Positions 1 to 11,770 of a DNA stretch of 64,000 nucleotides are shown here, piece after piece. Each line of letters opens with the position of its first letter. Within the stretch, counting starts at the first letter, position 1. The position numbers were made by a program, and so were the translations under genes. Origin of the DNA: Fagopyrum homotropicum (Eukaryota; Streptophyta; Magnoliopsida; Caryophyllales; Polygonaceae). Under the pieces are notes generated by a model. It saw only the letters and a list, made by a program, of their open reading frames with translations. It searched no databases and had not been told where the DNA came from. The DNA lies in NCBI GenBank assembly GCA_033239125.1, contig BSWB01000001.1, positions 113,516,916-113,580,915 on the forward strand, in the 5' to 3' direction.

Positions 1-1202
1 AGATCTTGAGACTCCACGGCCGTGGAACTCAAGAACAGCCCGTAATTTAGGGTTCGTCGACGATTCTCTCTAACTCTCAGGGTCTAATCTGTTTACGATC
101 GATCTATCATCATCTAAGCCACAACTATCAACCCTTCACCTTAGAATTGTTAAGGGTTTTTAGCCAATAACTGTCATGTTGATATCAATTCAAGGATTAA
201 AAGATAGAAAGATGAAAACTTCCGAAAACTTTCAATAATCTTCAAACCAATCTCAAAGTCACAATCGAGAACAAATATTGTCAATGGATTAAGAATAAAG
301 CAAACAATCACAATCTTAGGAAAGAAGGGAGAACGGGATATCAATCCGTTTTCCAAATCAAACGTAAACAAGAAGAGAGATCTTCTTGCAACAATCTTCC
401 AAAAGCTTTGATCTTTCGCTAATCCGGAGATCTCAACAGCAATCTCCACCAAAAGTGCGAGATTAGGGCAAATCCCAAATGCGAACTTTGATCTCCAATG
501 AGATGTCAATGATTCCAAGCAAGGACCTAAACGGCGTTGAAATTCTCTAAGCGGAGATGAAGCGTGGTGTAGGCGTCGATGTAAGCGGCTAAGCCAGGAT
601 GCGGAAGACGTCCTAAGCGAAGATGATGGAATCTTGCTTTGTCCGTCTTTTTATAGGGCAAGATAAAATATCGGCCCAGCCCAATCTTCAAAAGATCGTG
701 GCTTCAAAATGTGGCGAAAAAGATCGCCAAGATCACGGTCGTGGAAGATTCCACGACCGTAATTTAGAGCGTGGATTATGTCACGGTTTGGACCATATGT
801 TCCACGGCCGTAATAGTTACTGGAATGCATCACGCCTCTCTTTGCAGTGTTCCACGGCCGTGGAACTAAACGTGGTTTGTAGTACGGCCGTATTTTAGAG
901 CGTGGTTTAGGGCAAGAACGTGATTCTTCCCTAGCCTCGTGCATTCCTCAAGTTGAACTCCGATTTGCTCCTAATAATGCCCTCAATCCATGGACATATT
1001 CAATCAACTCTTCTTTGCTTGATTCCGTTCGGAAATGACTCTCAATCACCTATATTTCAACATAAAGCTAGTGTAGACATCCATATCGACAATATAGGTA
1101 ATACTAGCTCACATATGCAATGATGCTCAATCAAAGACTATCAATATGAATCAAATACGTTTAGAAAACGTGCCTAAAATATCACAATATTTCATGCTAA
1201 CA
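1..1202 (-). mobile_element. Partial LTR, family A, inverted; runs off left edge
   Basis: Read on the minus strand this matches the LTR of element A: the terminus at 1202 reads TGTTAGCA, followed by the same order of blocks seen at 12363-12529 and 24371-25310. There is no polypurine tract beyond 1202, so this is more likely the 5' LTR of a minus-strand element lying left of the window than a 3' LTR. Family-A palindromes CCACGGCCGTGG are at 14-25 and 852-863. A TATA-like CCCTATAAAAAGAC lies near 648-660 on the minus strand. Open frames inside it are short and not credible genes. Confidence 0.75.
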
Positions 1203-2090
1203 ATCATCAGCCAGATCGGCCGGTTTAGCCAAGATCCATCCGATTTATTCTCCTGTTGCTCTTTAAATGATGAATCTGTATGTTAGGGTGTTTGGTTATT
1301 TAAATCCTAGTGTTTATTAAGCCTAATTTAGCTTAGGATCACCTAATGCTATCAATCTAAGTGAGGGAAGAGATCTACCCGATGATTTCCGACCTTAGAT
1401 ACCTAAGATCATGAATACTAGGTAGTAGTGAGCCTCATAAGCCGCTATTGGATCGAGTGTGCTAGGATTGTTGCTTGAGACTTCCCTATTCCGAGACTTA
1501 CCCGGTAAGGAGAGGGTTGCCCCTTAAGTAATGTCCGGTTTATGTAGAATTCCCTACTTTAACCCCTTGAGACCTACCCGGTAATAGGAGTTTGATGCGG
1601 GACTAGTGAAGTAAGAGACCTACCCGGTAATTGCTTCCATTAGTGAAACACCCTTTCCCAACACCGCAGCCTTGTCCTAGAATCTTTAGAACCTTGAGTC
1701 CAATGCCATAACCGGAAATCTTGATCTCTAGAATCCACTTTCCTCTCTTGATTACATATTTTGTGCTTGTGTTACTTGTTTACCTTGCTATCTTGAGTTG
1801 TTAGTTTGTTCTATTGTCTTGCTTAAATTGTGATCCTTGATTGATCACCTAAAAACCCACCAAAAATATCGAGATTTTCATTTCTTTATTCCTTCTCTTT
1901 TCTTAACTAGACCTTCACTAAACTTAATCACAAATCGAATTAATCTCACCTTAGTCTTTGTGTTCGACCTCGGAATACTATCCCAACTACAAACGTCCCG
2001 TACACTGCGGGTTCGCTAGGAGTTAGGAGAAATAATACGAGTATAAATTTAAAACCTATTGCGTATCACACACACATCCTGAGCGTAACA
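1203..2090 (+). mobile_element. LTR fragment, Athila-like family C
   Basis: The 3' part of an LTR ending ACACACATCCTGAGCGTAACA at 2090. It shares the LTR grammar of families A, B/F and D: a TACACTGCGGGTTCGC block about 90 bp before the end and an AT-rich tail ending in GCG(A/T)ACA. It has three copies of a GAGAC(T/C)TACCCGGTAA repeat (near 1491, 1569 and 1616), as in the B/F LTR. No primer site follows; family A LTR sequence resumes at 2091, so this is a solo or truncated LTR inserted in or joined to LTR A. The left part is missing. Confidence 0.65.
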
Positions 2091-2702
2091 TGGTTCTCAA
2101 GATCTAACCGTGATTTACCTCAGTTTACGAACTTTGCTTTTACTTTAATCCAAAGTTGAAGATTAGCTTTAACCTAGTCTTGGCTTACCTTCCCTAGGTA
2201 GTAGTGAGACTCAACATCCTCTATTTCGGTATCCAGTGTCACAACCTTAACCGTTTGAGTTTATCTTGATCCTTGGGTTACAAGTTTGGGTATTTGAGAT
2301 TAATTATTGTCCTTAGATCTTTTCTATATTGTAGCCTCAACAAAATTTATAGAGAGTGTCTTTGGGTAAGTCATATAAGGTTTTGGAACTTCACCGTACA
2401 TTACTTTACCTTAGTATACCTTTGCAATTCTTGACTCTGTCCTTAATTCTTTAGTATATCTTGAATCGATTGCCACAATTTGATATCCAGATCTTTAGGG
2501 TTGCTGTTTTCCCCAATATTTGCAAAGCTTTACATCTTATTTGCTTGACAATCTGAAATTGGATTTTGTTTCACCAAATCCCTGTGTTCGATACTCTGTA
2601 ATACTTTCTAATCTACGCCGATCCATACACTGCGGGTTCGCTTGTTTTTATTCTAGTTTTATAAATATAAAGCTTATTTGTACGCACGTTTTAGGGCGAA
2701 CA
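2091..2702 (+). repeat. 5' LTR of element A, 3' portion only
   Basis: Aligns to 25298-25909 and ends TTTTAGGGCGAACA immediately before the primer site. The upstream 1.1 kb of this LTR is absent, replaced by the family C fragment. The conserved TACACTGCGGGTTCGC block is near 2626-2641. Confidence 0.85.
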
Positions 2703-2708
2703 AGTTTT

Positions 2709-2726
2709 TGGCGCCATTGCCGGGGA
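2709..2726 (+). other. Primer-binding site of element A (tRNA-Asp)
   Basis: TGGCGCCATTGCCGGGGA, starting six bases after the LTR end, is complementary to the 3' end of plant tRNA-Asp with one mismatch (A where B and F have G). Confidence 0.85.
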
Positions 2727-2829
2727 TTTGGTCTAGACCAAAGTTCGGTTCTCGGTTGTCGAGCTTGGGAGCTTTGCTCTTGTTATTTGATATCTCTTTT
2801 GAGTGCTATTTGCAGGTTCTTTTAGGTAT

Positions 2830-4700
2830 ATGCGCAGGTCTAAATCCAACAAGGACCTTATACCTTTTGATCTGGAACTTGAGAAGACTTTGAGGAAGAA
2901 ACTTAAGGAAAGAAAAGATGGCTGAAAATAGAGAGAGGGATATCCAAGCGGAGTTAGAGGAGTCTCAAGCTCAATTTAGGTTGAGTGAGAAAATTCATAA
3001 GGAAGAAGCGGAGCATCATCAATTCCAAATTGATGAGCTCAAAGCTATGACGATGGACATGAAGTTGGAGATGAATGACTCTATGAAAAAGAAGAAAGCT
3101 AAGTCAACTAAGTCCCTTAGGGTGGAATCATCCGATGAGGAGGAGGATGATGATATGCCACCGCTAGAGGAAATTGATCCAACGATCAATCCAGTCCGGA
3201 ATGATCCCAGACCGGACGCCAATCCTCGTATCCCAGCTGGGGGTGCGAGAGCCGCTCGTGTAGATGAGGAGCCAAGAACTCTTGGACAAAGGATGGATCC
3301 GATTCAGCAACCACGCCGTCTAGGTGTGAACTTCGAAGCTGAAGATATTCAAGGGTTTAGCTTTAACCCGCAAGTTATTACCATCGTTCGCCAAAGCCAA
3401 TTTGGAGGAACGAGTGCTGAATCTCCACACCAACATTTACAGAGCTTTGAGATTCTGATGGAGACAATGAAACCAAAGAATGCAACCACCAACAACTACA
3501 AGATCAAGCCATTCTTCTTCTCTTTGAAAGGGAAGGCTTTATCTTGGTATCAATCTCTTCCAAATGGAAGACTCAACACATGAGAGGATCTATCTTCGGA
3601 GTTCCTAACAAAATTCTTTCCGTCATCCAAGACAGCGGAGTTGAGAGGTAAAATCAATACTTTTTCTATGAAATCTAATGAAAGCTTGTTTCAATCTTGG
3701 GAAAGGTTTCAGGATCTATTATTGGATTGCCCACACCATGGCATTTTCAAGTTAGAGTTGTTGGAGATATATTATAAGGGGCTGGATGTGGAAACACAAT
3801 TCAAGCTCCAATCCCTTTCACGTGGCACATTCGTGGACATGAGGGAAGATGATGCTTGAGACTTCATTGAGAAGCAAGCCCGAGTAATTGAGAAGTACTC
3901 CCACCAGAAGGCGGAAGCTAACCGGGTAGAGCAAGGAGCGAAGCTAACACAAGCTGCGCAAACTCAAATCTTTTCCCTCAACACCGAAATTGAAGAGTTG
4001 AAGGAAGTCATTAGAGCTGGCCTTCAACCGCAACAGCCGGAACAACAACCGGAACAATTGGAACAATAACAACCGGAACAATGATTGGAACAACAATCGA
4101 AATTCAAACAACAATTGGCGTTCCAACCAACAACAAAATTCCGGTAATTCTTATCCCAATTCAGGAAATTCACTAACACCACCATCTTCTGCTTCCATTC
4201 TTTTGAAAAGCCAGGGGCAAACATCCAATAGCGGAAGCAACTCGGGGAAAGAGAAGCCCGTTCCCATGCTGGAAACGATCTTGGGAAAGCTTCAAGGACT
4301 GGAGAACCACATCCCTAAGGTTGATAAAGCTCAAAAGGTTTTAGAAAACCAAATGTTCAGCAATGCTGAGGAAGTTCCTAGAAACCAAGGAAAGCTTCCC
4401 GGAAAGACGGAGGACAACCCGAAGGGAAGGGGGATGACTATCACAACTAGGAGCGGAGCAACAACTACTGACCCGCAGCCTAAGTTTGTTGAAGTTCCCG
4501 TCGAAAAGGAGAAGGAAAAGGGGAAGGAGAAGGAAGACATCGACATTCCTCCTCCAGCTTACAAACCTCCCCTACCATTCCCACAATCTAGAGCAAGAGC
4601 GCGTCTAGACAAACAGTTCGGTAAGTTCATTGAACTCATGAGCAAACTGCACATTAACATACCTTTCATTGATGCAATTGTAGGTATGCCAGCTTGTAGG
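2830..4700 (+). pseudogene. gag: gag of element A, disrupted
   Basis: Structural capsid-type protein of an Athila element. The likely original start is ATG at 2830 (MRRSKSNKDLIPFD), because elements B and F begin MRRTR.GKEIVPYD in the same place; a frameshift separates this from the open stretch at 2918-3583. The retrotransposon gag core is recognisable around 3350-3860, with FFFSLKGKALSWYQSLP and a DCPHHGIFK segment. Stops at about 3581 and 3857 are both Trp to TGA changes. From 3960 to 4200 is an Asn/Gln-rich low-complexity stretch; 4203-4560 is a Lys/Glu-rich linker leading to protease. No CCHC knuckle is visible, as in B and F. Confidence 0.85.
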
Positions 4701-4779
4701 AAGTTCTTGAAGGAGATCCTCTCTAACAAGAGGAAGCTGGAAGACTTTGGAGAAGTCAAGATGAGTTCGGAATCATCGG

Positions 4780-5288
4780 ACCTCATCAAAACGATGAAGG
4801 AAAAGATGCCCCCAAAGCTGAAGGATCCGGGGTCATTTTGTATTCCAATTGGAGTGGGAGAAGTCACTTATGATGCATTATGTGACTTGGGAGCAAGCGT
4901 TAGCATCATCCCGCTTGCCTTATGCAGGAAGATCGGTTTAGGTGAACCTAAACCGGTGAAGATGATGTTATACATGGCGGATCGATCCATAACTCGTCCC
5001 GTCGGTATCATTCATACAGATAGTTCTATGTTCCAATAGATTGGTAAGTTCTATGTTCCAATAGATTTTGTTGTGCTTGACATTCCTATAGATAGTCCGG
5101 TCCCGATCATACTCGGAAGACCGTTTCTTGCAACTTCCGGTTGTATGGTGGATTGCAAGAATGCTAGACTTGCCTTCGACATAGGAGAAGAGAAGGTAGA
5201 GTTTGTTCTTTCCACTTTGGTGAAAGAGCCAACTCTTGGAGAAGATATTTCAATATCTATGACAAGGAGGCATCTAGAGAGGAAGTAA
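4780..5288 (+). pseudogene. Aspartic protease of element A, disrupted
   Basis: Retropepsin-type domain that would mature Gag-Pol. The active site is the DLGASVSI motif near 4885-4910; the flap-proximal LYMADRSITRPVGI segment and the ILGRPFLATSG motif (about 5110-5145) match elements B and F. Between them the frame is broken near 5037 by a local duplication: a 20-bp stretch beginning GTTCTATGTTCC occurs at about 5020 and again at about 5047, replacing the segment found in B. The protein could not be made whole from this copy. Confidence 0.85.
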
Positions 5289-5755
5289 GCTCGATTCTAT
5301 TCAAGGACCCATTGCAAAAGGTTATCACCATGAGCCTTATGGAGAAAGGAGAAGAAGAGGATTGCAATGAGGAAATTGAAGCCTTGGAGGAGCTAAAGGA
5401 AGTGCATGAAGAAGAGTTTGAAAAACTCTACGATGGGTCGGAAGACGTGAGGAACCACGGCCAGTCGTGCTATTCCACGGCCGTGGTTTCATCCATGATG
5501 ACCATAATCAGCTATTCAGAGGACTCCAGTAAGTTACACGTCCAAAACAACGGCCGTGGAACTACCAGTGGTGCCGTAATTGACTTCCACGCCCTAAACC
5601 ACGGCCGTGGAAGTAACAGTGGTGCCGTGATTTTGGGAAATTCTGAGAATAATTACGTTCTTTCCACCAATGCTCTTGAGTCTTCTTCAACAACTCATAC
5701 ACCTTTAGAGACTTCTAAGGAAGCATTAGACACTCCTCAAGAGCCATTAGAGACT
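5289..5755 (+). other. Protease-RT linker of element A carrying palindromes
   Basis: Acidic, low-complexity linker (5312 onwards open) that contains family-A palindromes: CCACGGCCGTGG at 5475-5486 and 5599-5610 and a half-match near 5550. The first is read S-T-A-V-V, the second N-H-G-R-G-S, i.e. in different frames, so what is shared is the DNA word and not a peptide. Confidence 0.7.
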
Positions 5756-6925
5756 CCAATGGTGATGGAATTGAAGCCACTTCCCACACATCTTAGGTAC
5801 GCATTTCTAGGAACTAATTCTACTTTTCCGGTAATTATTAGTTCCGATTTAAGTGAAGATGAGCATAACAAACTTATGGTTGTTCTAAGGAAACATAGAA
5901 AAGCCTTAGGTTGCACTATAGAGGATCTTGTAGGAATTAAACCTTCATTATGTATGCAGAAGATCCTAATGGAAAAAGATTTTAAGCCTTCGCGGCAACC
6001 TCAACGACGGTTAAATCCGATCACGAAGGAGGTTGTCAAGAAACAGATTCTTAAGCTACTTGATGCAGGTATCATCTATCCTATCTCCGATAGCTAGTGG
6101 AAGAGCCCCGTACAAGTTGTTCCAAAGAAGGGAGAAAATGAAGGTTATCACCAACAAGAACAATGAACTCATTCCTACAAGAACCGTGACTGGATGGAGG
6201 ATGTGCATTGATTACCGGAAGGTAAACAATGCAACTAGGAAGGATCATTTCCCATTACCTTTCATTGATCAAATGCTTGAAAGGTTAGCACAACATTCTC
6301 ATTTTTGCTATCTTGACGGTTATAGTGGCTTCTTTCAGATTCCGATCCATCCGGACGATCAAGAGAAGACCACATTCACGTGCCCGTGGGGTACGTTCGC
6401 TTATAGGAGAATGCCGTTCGGGCTTTGCAACGCCCCAGCCACCTTCCAAAGGTGCATGATGGCTATCTTCTCGGAGTACATAGAGAAGATCATGGAGGTT
6501 TTCATGGATGACTTTTCTGTTTATGGTTCCTCTTTTAATAATTGTCTTTCTAATCTTTCTCTTGTGCTACAAAGGTGTGAAGACACTAACCTAGTTCTTA
6601 ATTGGGAGAAGTGTCAATTCATGGTGACGGAAGGCATTGTACTTGGACACTTGATCTCTAATAGAGGGATTGAAGTAGATAAGGCTAAGATAGAGACCAT
6701 AGAAAAGCTCTCTCCTCCATCTTCGGTGAAGGGGATAAGAAACTTTCTAGGACATGCTGGATTTTATAGACGTTTTATCAAGGACTTTTCTAAGATATCA
6801 AAACCACTTACTAATCTATTGATGAAGGATGCAGTTTTTGATTTCTCGCAGGATTGTTTAGACGCATTTCATAAGATCCGGGAAGCTCTAATCTCAGCCC
6901 CGATCATCCAACCTCCTGACTGAAA
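5756..6925 (+). pseudogene. Reverse transcriptase of element A, disrupted
   Basis: RNA-dependent DNA polymerase of the Ty3/gypsy type. It opens with LKPLPTHLRYAFLG, then KEVVKKQILKLLDAGIIYPISDS, followed by a stop near 6095 where B has Lys, and a frameshift near 6135. The remainder (6150-6920) is open: CIDYRKVNNATRKDHFPLPF, the LDGYSGFFQIPIHPDDQEKTTFTCPWGTFAYRRMPFGL block and the catalytic FMDDFSVYG box near 6505-6530. The end is a Trp to TGA stop at about 6921. Roughly 80-90 percent like element B at protein level by eye. Confidence 0.9.
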
Positions 6926-7363
6926 TCTCCCGTTTGAGGTTGTGTGTGGTGCAAGTGACGTAGCTATCGGAGCTGTGCTTGGGCAAAAGAAGGAGGGCCG
7001 AACCCATGCTATCTAATACGCTAGCAAGACGCTAGATGAAGCGCAGCTTAACTACGCCACAACTGAAAAAAAATTCTTAGCTATTGTATATGCCTTTGAA
7101 AAGTTTCGTTCTTATCTTGTAGGTGCAAAGGTGATTGTATACACGGATCATGCTGCGATCCGGTATCTACTTGCCAAGAAGGACGCAAAACCAAGGCTGA
7201 TTAGATGGATTCTTCTCCTACAAGAATTCGATCTAGAGATCCGTGACAAGAAAGGTTCGAAAAATTCTGTTGCGGATCATTTGAGTCGTCTACCACATCT
7301 AGAAGACGACAATCTACCTATAGATGACTCCTTTCCGGACGAGCATTTACACATCATAGAGTA
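6926..7363 (+). pseudogene. RNase H domain of element A, disrupted
   Basis: RNase H that removes RNA from the RNA/DNA hybrid. Visible features: a CGASDVAIGAVLG segment where the first catalytic Asp is expected, the YASKTLDEAQ motif preceded by a Tyr to TAA stop near 7014, an ATTEKK.LAIVYAFEKFRSYL helix, and VYTDHAAIRYLLAKKDAKPRL. The tail reads LQEFDLEIRDKKGSKNSVADHLSRLP, the standard end of Ty3/gypsy RNase H. Confidence 0.88.
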
Positions 7364-8637
7364 GTGCATCGACAAAATAACTAGAGGTAATGAACCATGG
7401 TTTGTTGATTTTATTAAGTATTTGGTTTGTCAGGAAATACCTCCCGGACTATCCTATGCCTAAAGGAATAAGTTTTTTAAGGATGTCCGGCAATACTTTT
7501 GGAATGAACCTCTACTCTTCAAGAGAGGTCCCGACGGCATCATTCGAAGATTTGTGCCGAAAGACGAGATGCAAAGCGTCATCCGTCATTGTCATTCACT
7601 ACCTTGTGGAGGACACGCTAGTTCAAACAAAACTAGAGCTAAGGTATTGCAGTCCGGTTTCTTTTGGCCTACTTTATTTAAAGATGTGCAAACCTTTGTT
7701 TCCTGCTGCGATGCTTGTCAAAGAACAGAAAACATATCTAGGAGAAACGAGATGCCTCTTAACAACATTAAGAAGGTAGAGATCTTTGACGTTTGGGGAG
7801 TAGACTTTATGGGACCTTTCCCATCATCTTGTGGAAACCAATACATACTTCTAGCTGTAGATTATGTTTCGAGATGGGTTGAAGCTATAGCCTCTCCAAC
7901 TAACGATGCCATGGTTGTAGTTAAGTCCATGGTCCATCATTAGTGACGGAGGCTCTCACTTTATTGCCCGACGATTCGAAGCTCTACTAGCTAAGTATGG
8001 GGTGACTCACAAGATCGCCACTCCCTACCATCCACAAACGAGTGGACAAGTGGAGATTTCGAATAGAGAGATCAAGGGCATCCTTGAGAAAACAGTTTCG
8101 AAGACAAGGAAGGATTGGTCTTTGAAACTAGATGATGCATTTTGGGCGTATAGGACTGCGTACAAGACTCCCATAGGAACAACACCATACAACCTTGTGT
8201 ATGGGAAGTTTTGTCACTTACCGGTGGAGCTAGAACATAAAGCGTATTGGGCGGTAAAGTGGTTGAACTTCAGCATGACGGAAGCGGGCGAGAAGCGCCT
8301 CTTGGACCTTAACGATCTTGAAGAACTCTGCTTAAACGCTTATGAGAACGCCAAGATCTATAAGGAAAGAGTGAAGCGTTGGCATGATAAGCTTATCATT
8401 CCAAAGGACCTCAAAGAAGGAGATCAAGTTCTCCTCTTCAATTCGAGACTTCGCCTCTTTCCAGGTAAGCTTAAATCTCGTTGGACTGGACCTTATCTAA
8501 TCAAACATGTTTTTCCCCATGGCGCAGTTGAAGTATGGGGTGAAAAGAGCGGAAGTTTCAAGGTGAATGGCCAACGACTTAAGAAGTATACACCGGAGCT
8601 CCAAGCTGAGGAGTTCGCACCCACCACACTCGAATAG
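7364..8637 (+). pseudogene. Integrase of element A, disrupted
   Basis: Integrase with an N-terminal HHCC zinc finger (HCHSLPCGGHASS...CDACQRT, about 7585-7730) and the catalytic core starting DVWGVDFMGPFPSS. Frameshifts occur near 7400-7560, and about 30 bp are missing near 7926 relative to element F. The core resumes as SDGGSHF and keeps the catalytic Glu in TSGQVEISNREIKGILEK. The C-terminal region (LFNSRLRLFPGKLKSRWTGP, then HGAVEVWGEKSGSFKVNGQRLK) is a typical Athila/Tat integrase tail without a chromodomain. Stop at 8635-8637. Confidence 0.9.
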
Positions 8638-8677
8638 ACGCAGGTACGGTCTAGCTACGGACCTAAAACAAGCGCTT

Positions 8678-8695
8678 CTTGGGAGGCAACCCAAG
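8678..8695 (+). promoter_or_regulatory. Conserved post-pol hairpin
   Basis: CTTGGGAGGCAACCCAAG forms a 6-bp stem with a 6-nt loop about 40 bp after the pol stop. The same hairpin and flanks (AAGCGCTT before, GTATT after) occur at 17908-17925 in B and 40631-40648 in F. Role unknown; it could mark an RNA structure between the two coding regions. Confidence 0.7.
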
Positions 8696-9475
8696 GTATT
8701 TCACTTATGCTTTTATTTTTCATTCTTTGATTAGACTAGTTTAGTCGTTTTTGCTTTGTTTTGCCCTTGATACCTCCCGGTATGTCGTGTTTTGGATGTA
8801 GGAGCGATGGAATAGGCAATGGAAGAAGGAAAAGTTGGAAGGAATTGACGAAACTTGGTTATTGGCACATTACAAAGAGTTCCACGCCCTAAACCACGGT
8901 CGTGGAAGCTACAGTGACCGTAATTCTTCCAAAATCTGAGAAAAACCACCAAAACCATGGTTCCGTACAATTCCACGACCATGGAACCCCCCGAGTGACC
9001 GTGATTTTCCAAAATTTTTACGGTCACAATATAAACCACCTTCCTTCACAAAAATGCCACAATTTCTCAAATCCACGCCCCATTTCCACGCCCTAATCGC
9101 CGAAATCTTTCCCCTTCTCACAAATCTTTGTTCGGAGTCCAATTTGAACGATTCTTGAGCCTAAAGTGAAGCATTTTCGATCATCTACAAGATCCAATCA
9201 ACAATTCAAGTGAACAATCCCTACATAAGAAGGAATTTGGATTTTAAGAATCCAAAACCTAGGTTTTTCTCCTCTATCTCTACTTGTCAATTTGGTTCAA
9301 TTCTTCGCAAGATATTTAGGATAACTGATTGGAACTGGACTTGGAATTAGTCTAGGACTGTGCCTGGTGAATTTGGTGTGATTTGGTTGAGATTTGATCG
9401 AAACAAAACCGAACCACGGTCCTTATAGGTTCCACGGCCGTGGTTTTCCTAGAACAGACCGTGATTTCCCTTGTA
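8696..9475 (+). other. Post-pol leader of element A
   Basis: Noncoding stretch between pol and the post-pol ORF. It carries family-A palindromes and degenerate copies at 8881-8905, 8955-8985 and 9432-9443, often in the phrase CCACGCCCTAAACCACGG. No credible ORF. Confidence 0.6.
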
Positions 9476-10996
9476 ATGGACTTGTTTAGGAGAAAATCAA
9501 GTAGGAACAAGAAGAGGAAAGGTGACACTTCCTCTTCCTCCCAAGTCCCCCCTAGTGAGCCACCATCACCCCTACCTCCTAGAATTCCAACCATTCATGA
9601 GGATTACCTCGATGCCTTAGAAAGGATCGAGAAGAGGCCGGTCATCGGACCGCGATACTTAGTACTTGAGGAGCTTGAACCGCTGAACGTAGTGAATGAT
9701 TTGACATGGCTTCTAGATAGAGCTGGTTTGATAGTCTTCTCCGCTATTAGAGAAGATGCTTATGAGGAGATCACTAGGGAGTTTGTCATTTCCTTTGAGC
9801 ATAACACCATCGATAGGACGGTTTCTTGCCGGTTGATGGAGGAGAATTATGAGTTCTCAATCTTGCAGTTTGGAGCCTTCATTGGGTTCTAAGAGACCTT
9901 CAATGGTCGTTTTCCTAGCGGGGTATACGCTAAGGATTTTTGGGAGGATATCGCGATGATATATGCTAGTGAGGACTGTTGTCAACCGGCTGACACCAAG
10001 GCTAAGCTCATCTATCACTTAGCCTTGAAGATAGTTCATAGGGTTCTTTCCGAGTGCCTTTTCCATAGGACCGAAACCCCTCAAAAGATTAAGACCGATG
10101 AGCTTTTCCTCCTTTACTCTATGCTCCATGGTAGACCCGCCGATTGTGCTACCCTCCTAGCCTCCGCCATGAGTAAGTTGAAAAACAAGAGAGCCGGCAA
10201 TATAGGATATGGTGGTATGGTCACTCACATTGCCTCACAGCTAGGGATAGACTATTCCGTTTGCACTAGGATAGCGGCGAGACCTTTGGGTCTCAATAGC
10301 CTTATGACTAGAGGTATCATCTTCCCTAGACACCGCGGTCCACCTACCGCCGGTATGCCTTGGGAGGAGAGAGGAGGTAGAGGTATCCCTTGGCTCCTCG
10401 AGTATTCCATTATGGCCGGACGCCATAACTGGAAGTAGACTTTCGCTGCCATGCATGCGAATAGGTTGGCAGCACCTCCGTTTGTGCCAGGTGATGTCCC
10501 AACTGAGGATGTTGAGGAGGAGGTAGGAGGAGGTGATGAGCAGGACTTTGGCACTTTTCCGGATCAGCCGGCACACTTCCCTGACCCTCCTAGACGTTCC
10601 CTACGACCTACCGGACCTTTTGGAGCTTCTTCATCTCGCCGTGCTAGTGTGAGTGAGAGGCCGACTTGGATGGACGCTTCTCCCGCTTGGTATGGGGAGC
10701 AACCTTCATGGATGGGAGCTCCACATCCGTGGCATGATCAGGCACCCACAACACCAGCAGCACCGACTCCCCAACATGCACCAGCATGGTACGGCCAACC
10801 ACCTGCTTGGTACGAGCAGCTACCGGCATGGGCCACCGACCTTTCTAGGAGAGTTGGAGACTTAGATATCCACCGGGAGACCTAGGAGACACGGAGCCGG
10901 GAGCATGACGAGATGATGAGTGACATCTACCGCCAGCAGTTCGGGCGGTACTATAGCCATGACTTCCGTCCATTTTCACCACCGCCTCCTCCGTAG
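9476..10996 (+). pseudogene. Post-pol (env-position) ORF of element A, disrupted
   Basis: Equivalent of the intact ORF in element B: shared blocks include YLDALERI.KRPVIGPRYL, the RTETPQKIK..ELFLLYSM segment, GYGGMVTHIA and PLGL. Start ATG at 9476 (MDLFRRK). Stops at about 9890, 10436 and 10883. The C-terminal part has a PAWYGQPPAWYEQLPAW repeat and ends in a run of prolines at 10994-10996. It resembles the ATHILA ORF-1 type of protein known from Arabidopsis Athila elements (recognised by pattern only). I see no signal peptide or membrane span, so calling it an envelope protein is not supported. Function unknown. Confidence 0.75.
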
Positions 10997-11673
10997 TGAC
11001 GAGCTTGATGATCGACAGTTTCAGCCGCCCCACCACCGTCTAGTGAGTTCATTATGCTTTTCTTTCTTTTCTTTCTTTTCTTTTTGAACATTGAGGACAA
11101 TGTATGTTTTAAGTATGGGGTGGGGTATGACTATGTGTGTAATAACTCTACTACATTTGCTTGCTTCTATCCATGACACTTTGCATATTTCATTCCATAG
11201 TCACACGTTTCGTTATTGCATTGCATGAAAAAAATTTGAAAAACCCACAAAAATTTGAAAATTTTGAAAAATTTTGAAAAAGTTCTTGTGCTTCTAAGAT
11301 TAGAGATGACTTCTATGATAGCTCTTACTTGTGGATTGAGTTTTTGATGACAATTGTATGCTTAAACGGAATTATGAATTGAAAAGAAATTGAATGTGTT
11401 GTTTATCCTTTCTTGCAAGTTTCATAATGTGAAAGTTTTATCTAAATCATATTGAGAAATTAAGGTTGAAATCACACGATGAGTTCTTATACTTCTTTAT
11501 GAGATGATTAAGGCAATTCGATTTTCTTACTTCTTTCTTTGATCATTTAGCCCCTCAATAAAAGTAATTGCCTCCCTTACCTATCCGGGAATTTGGAGGA
11601 GTTGATATTTGGAATGTTTGATGTGGGAGGGCCATGAAGCAAAATTTTGCATTCAAAGAATAGAACTAATAAG
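10997..11673 (+). other. 3' noncoding region of element A, part 1
   Basis: No gene. Contains a (CTTTT/CTTTC)n microsatellite at about 11058-11085, a hairpin with a polypurine-like motif (listed separately) and A-rich low complexity at 11225-11280. Confidence 0.6.
11088..11125 (+). promoter_or_regulatory. Internal hairpin plus polypurine-like motif
   Basis: ACATTG-AGGA-CAATGT hairpin (11088-11103) followed by AAGTATGGGGTGGGG (11111-11125). The same arrangement precedes the 3' LTR at 12324-12362, and both copies are present in B and F. Confidence 0.6.
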
Positions 11674-11770
11674 TTTGGGGAAGTCAATCATGATGATGAG
11701 TAACTCGGCACCATTCACATAGCCGGGTGTTTGTGTCTTGCCAAAGTCGGATTGAGCGATATTCCTAACG
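11674..11770 (+). other. 97-bp ultraconserved noncoding block (A copy)
   Basis: From TTTGGGGAAGTC to ATTCCTAACG; identical by eye at 96 of 97 positions to F 43620-43716, and nearly identical to B 14863-14959, without indels. No sense ORF; the antisense frame is open for about 32 codons but has no start codon, so I do not call it coding. Confidence 0.75.

Noticed and set aside
7980..8010. AAGTATGGGGT inside integrase (also near 8534 and 39948) as extra polypurine tracts
   Set aside because: Explained by coding for SKYGVTH or EVWGE motifs and lacks the preceding hairpin.
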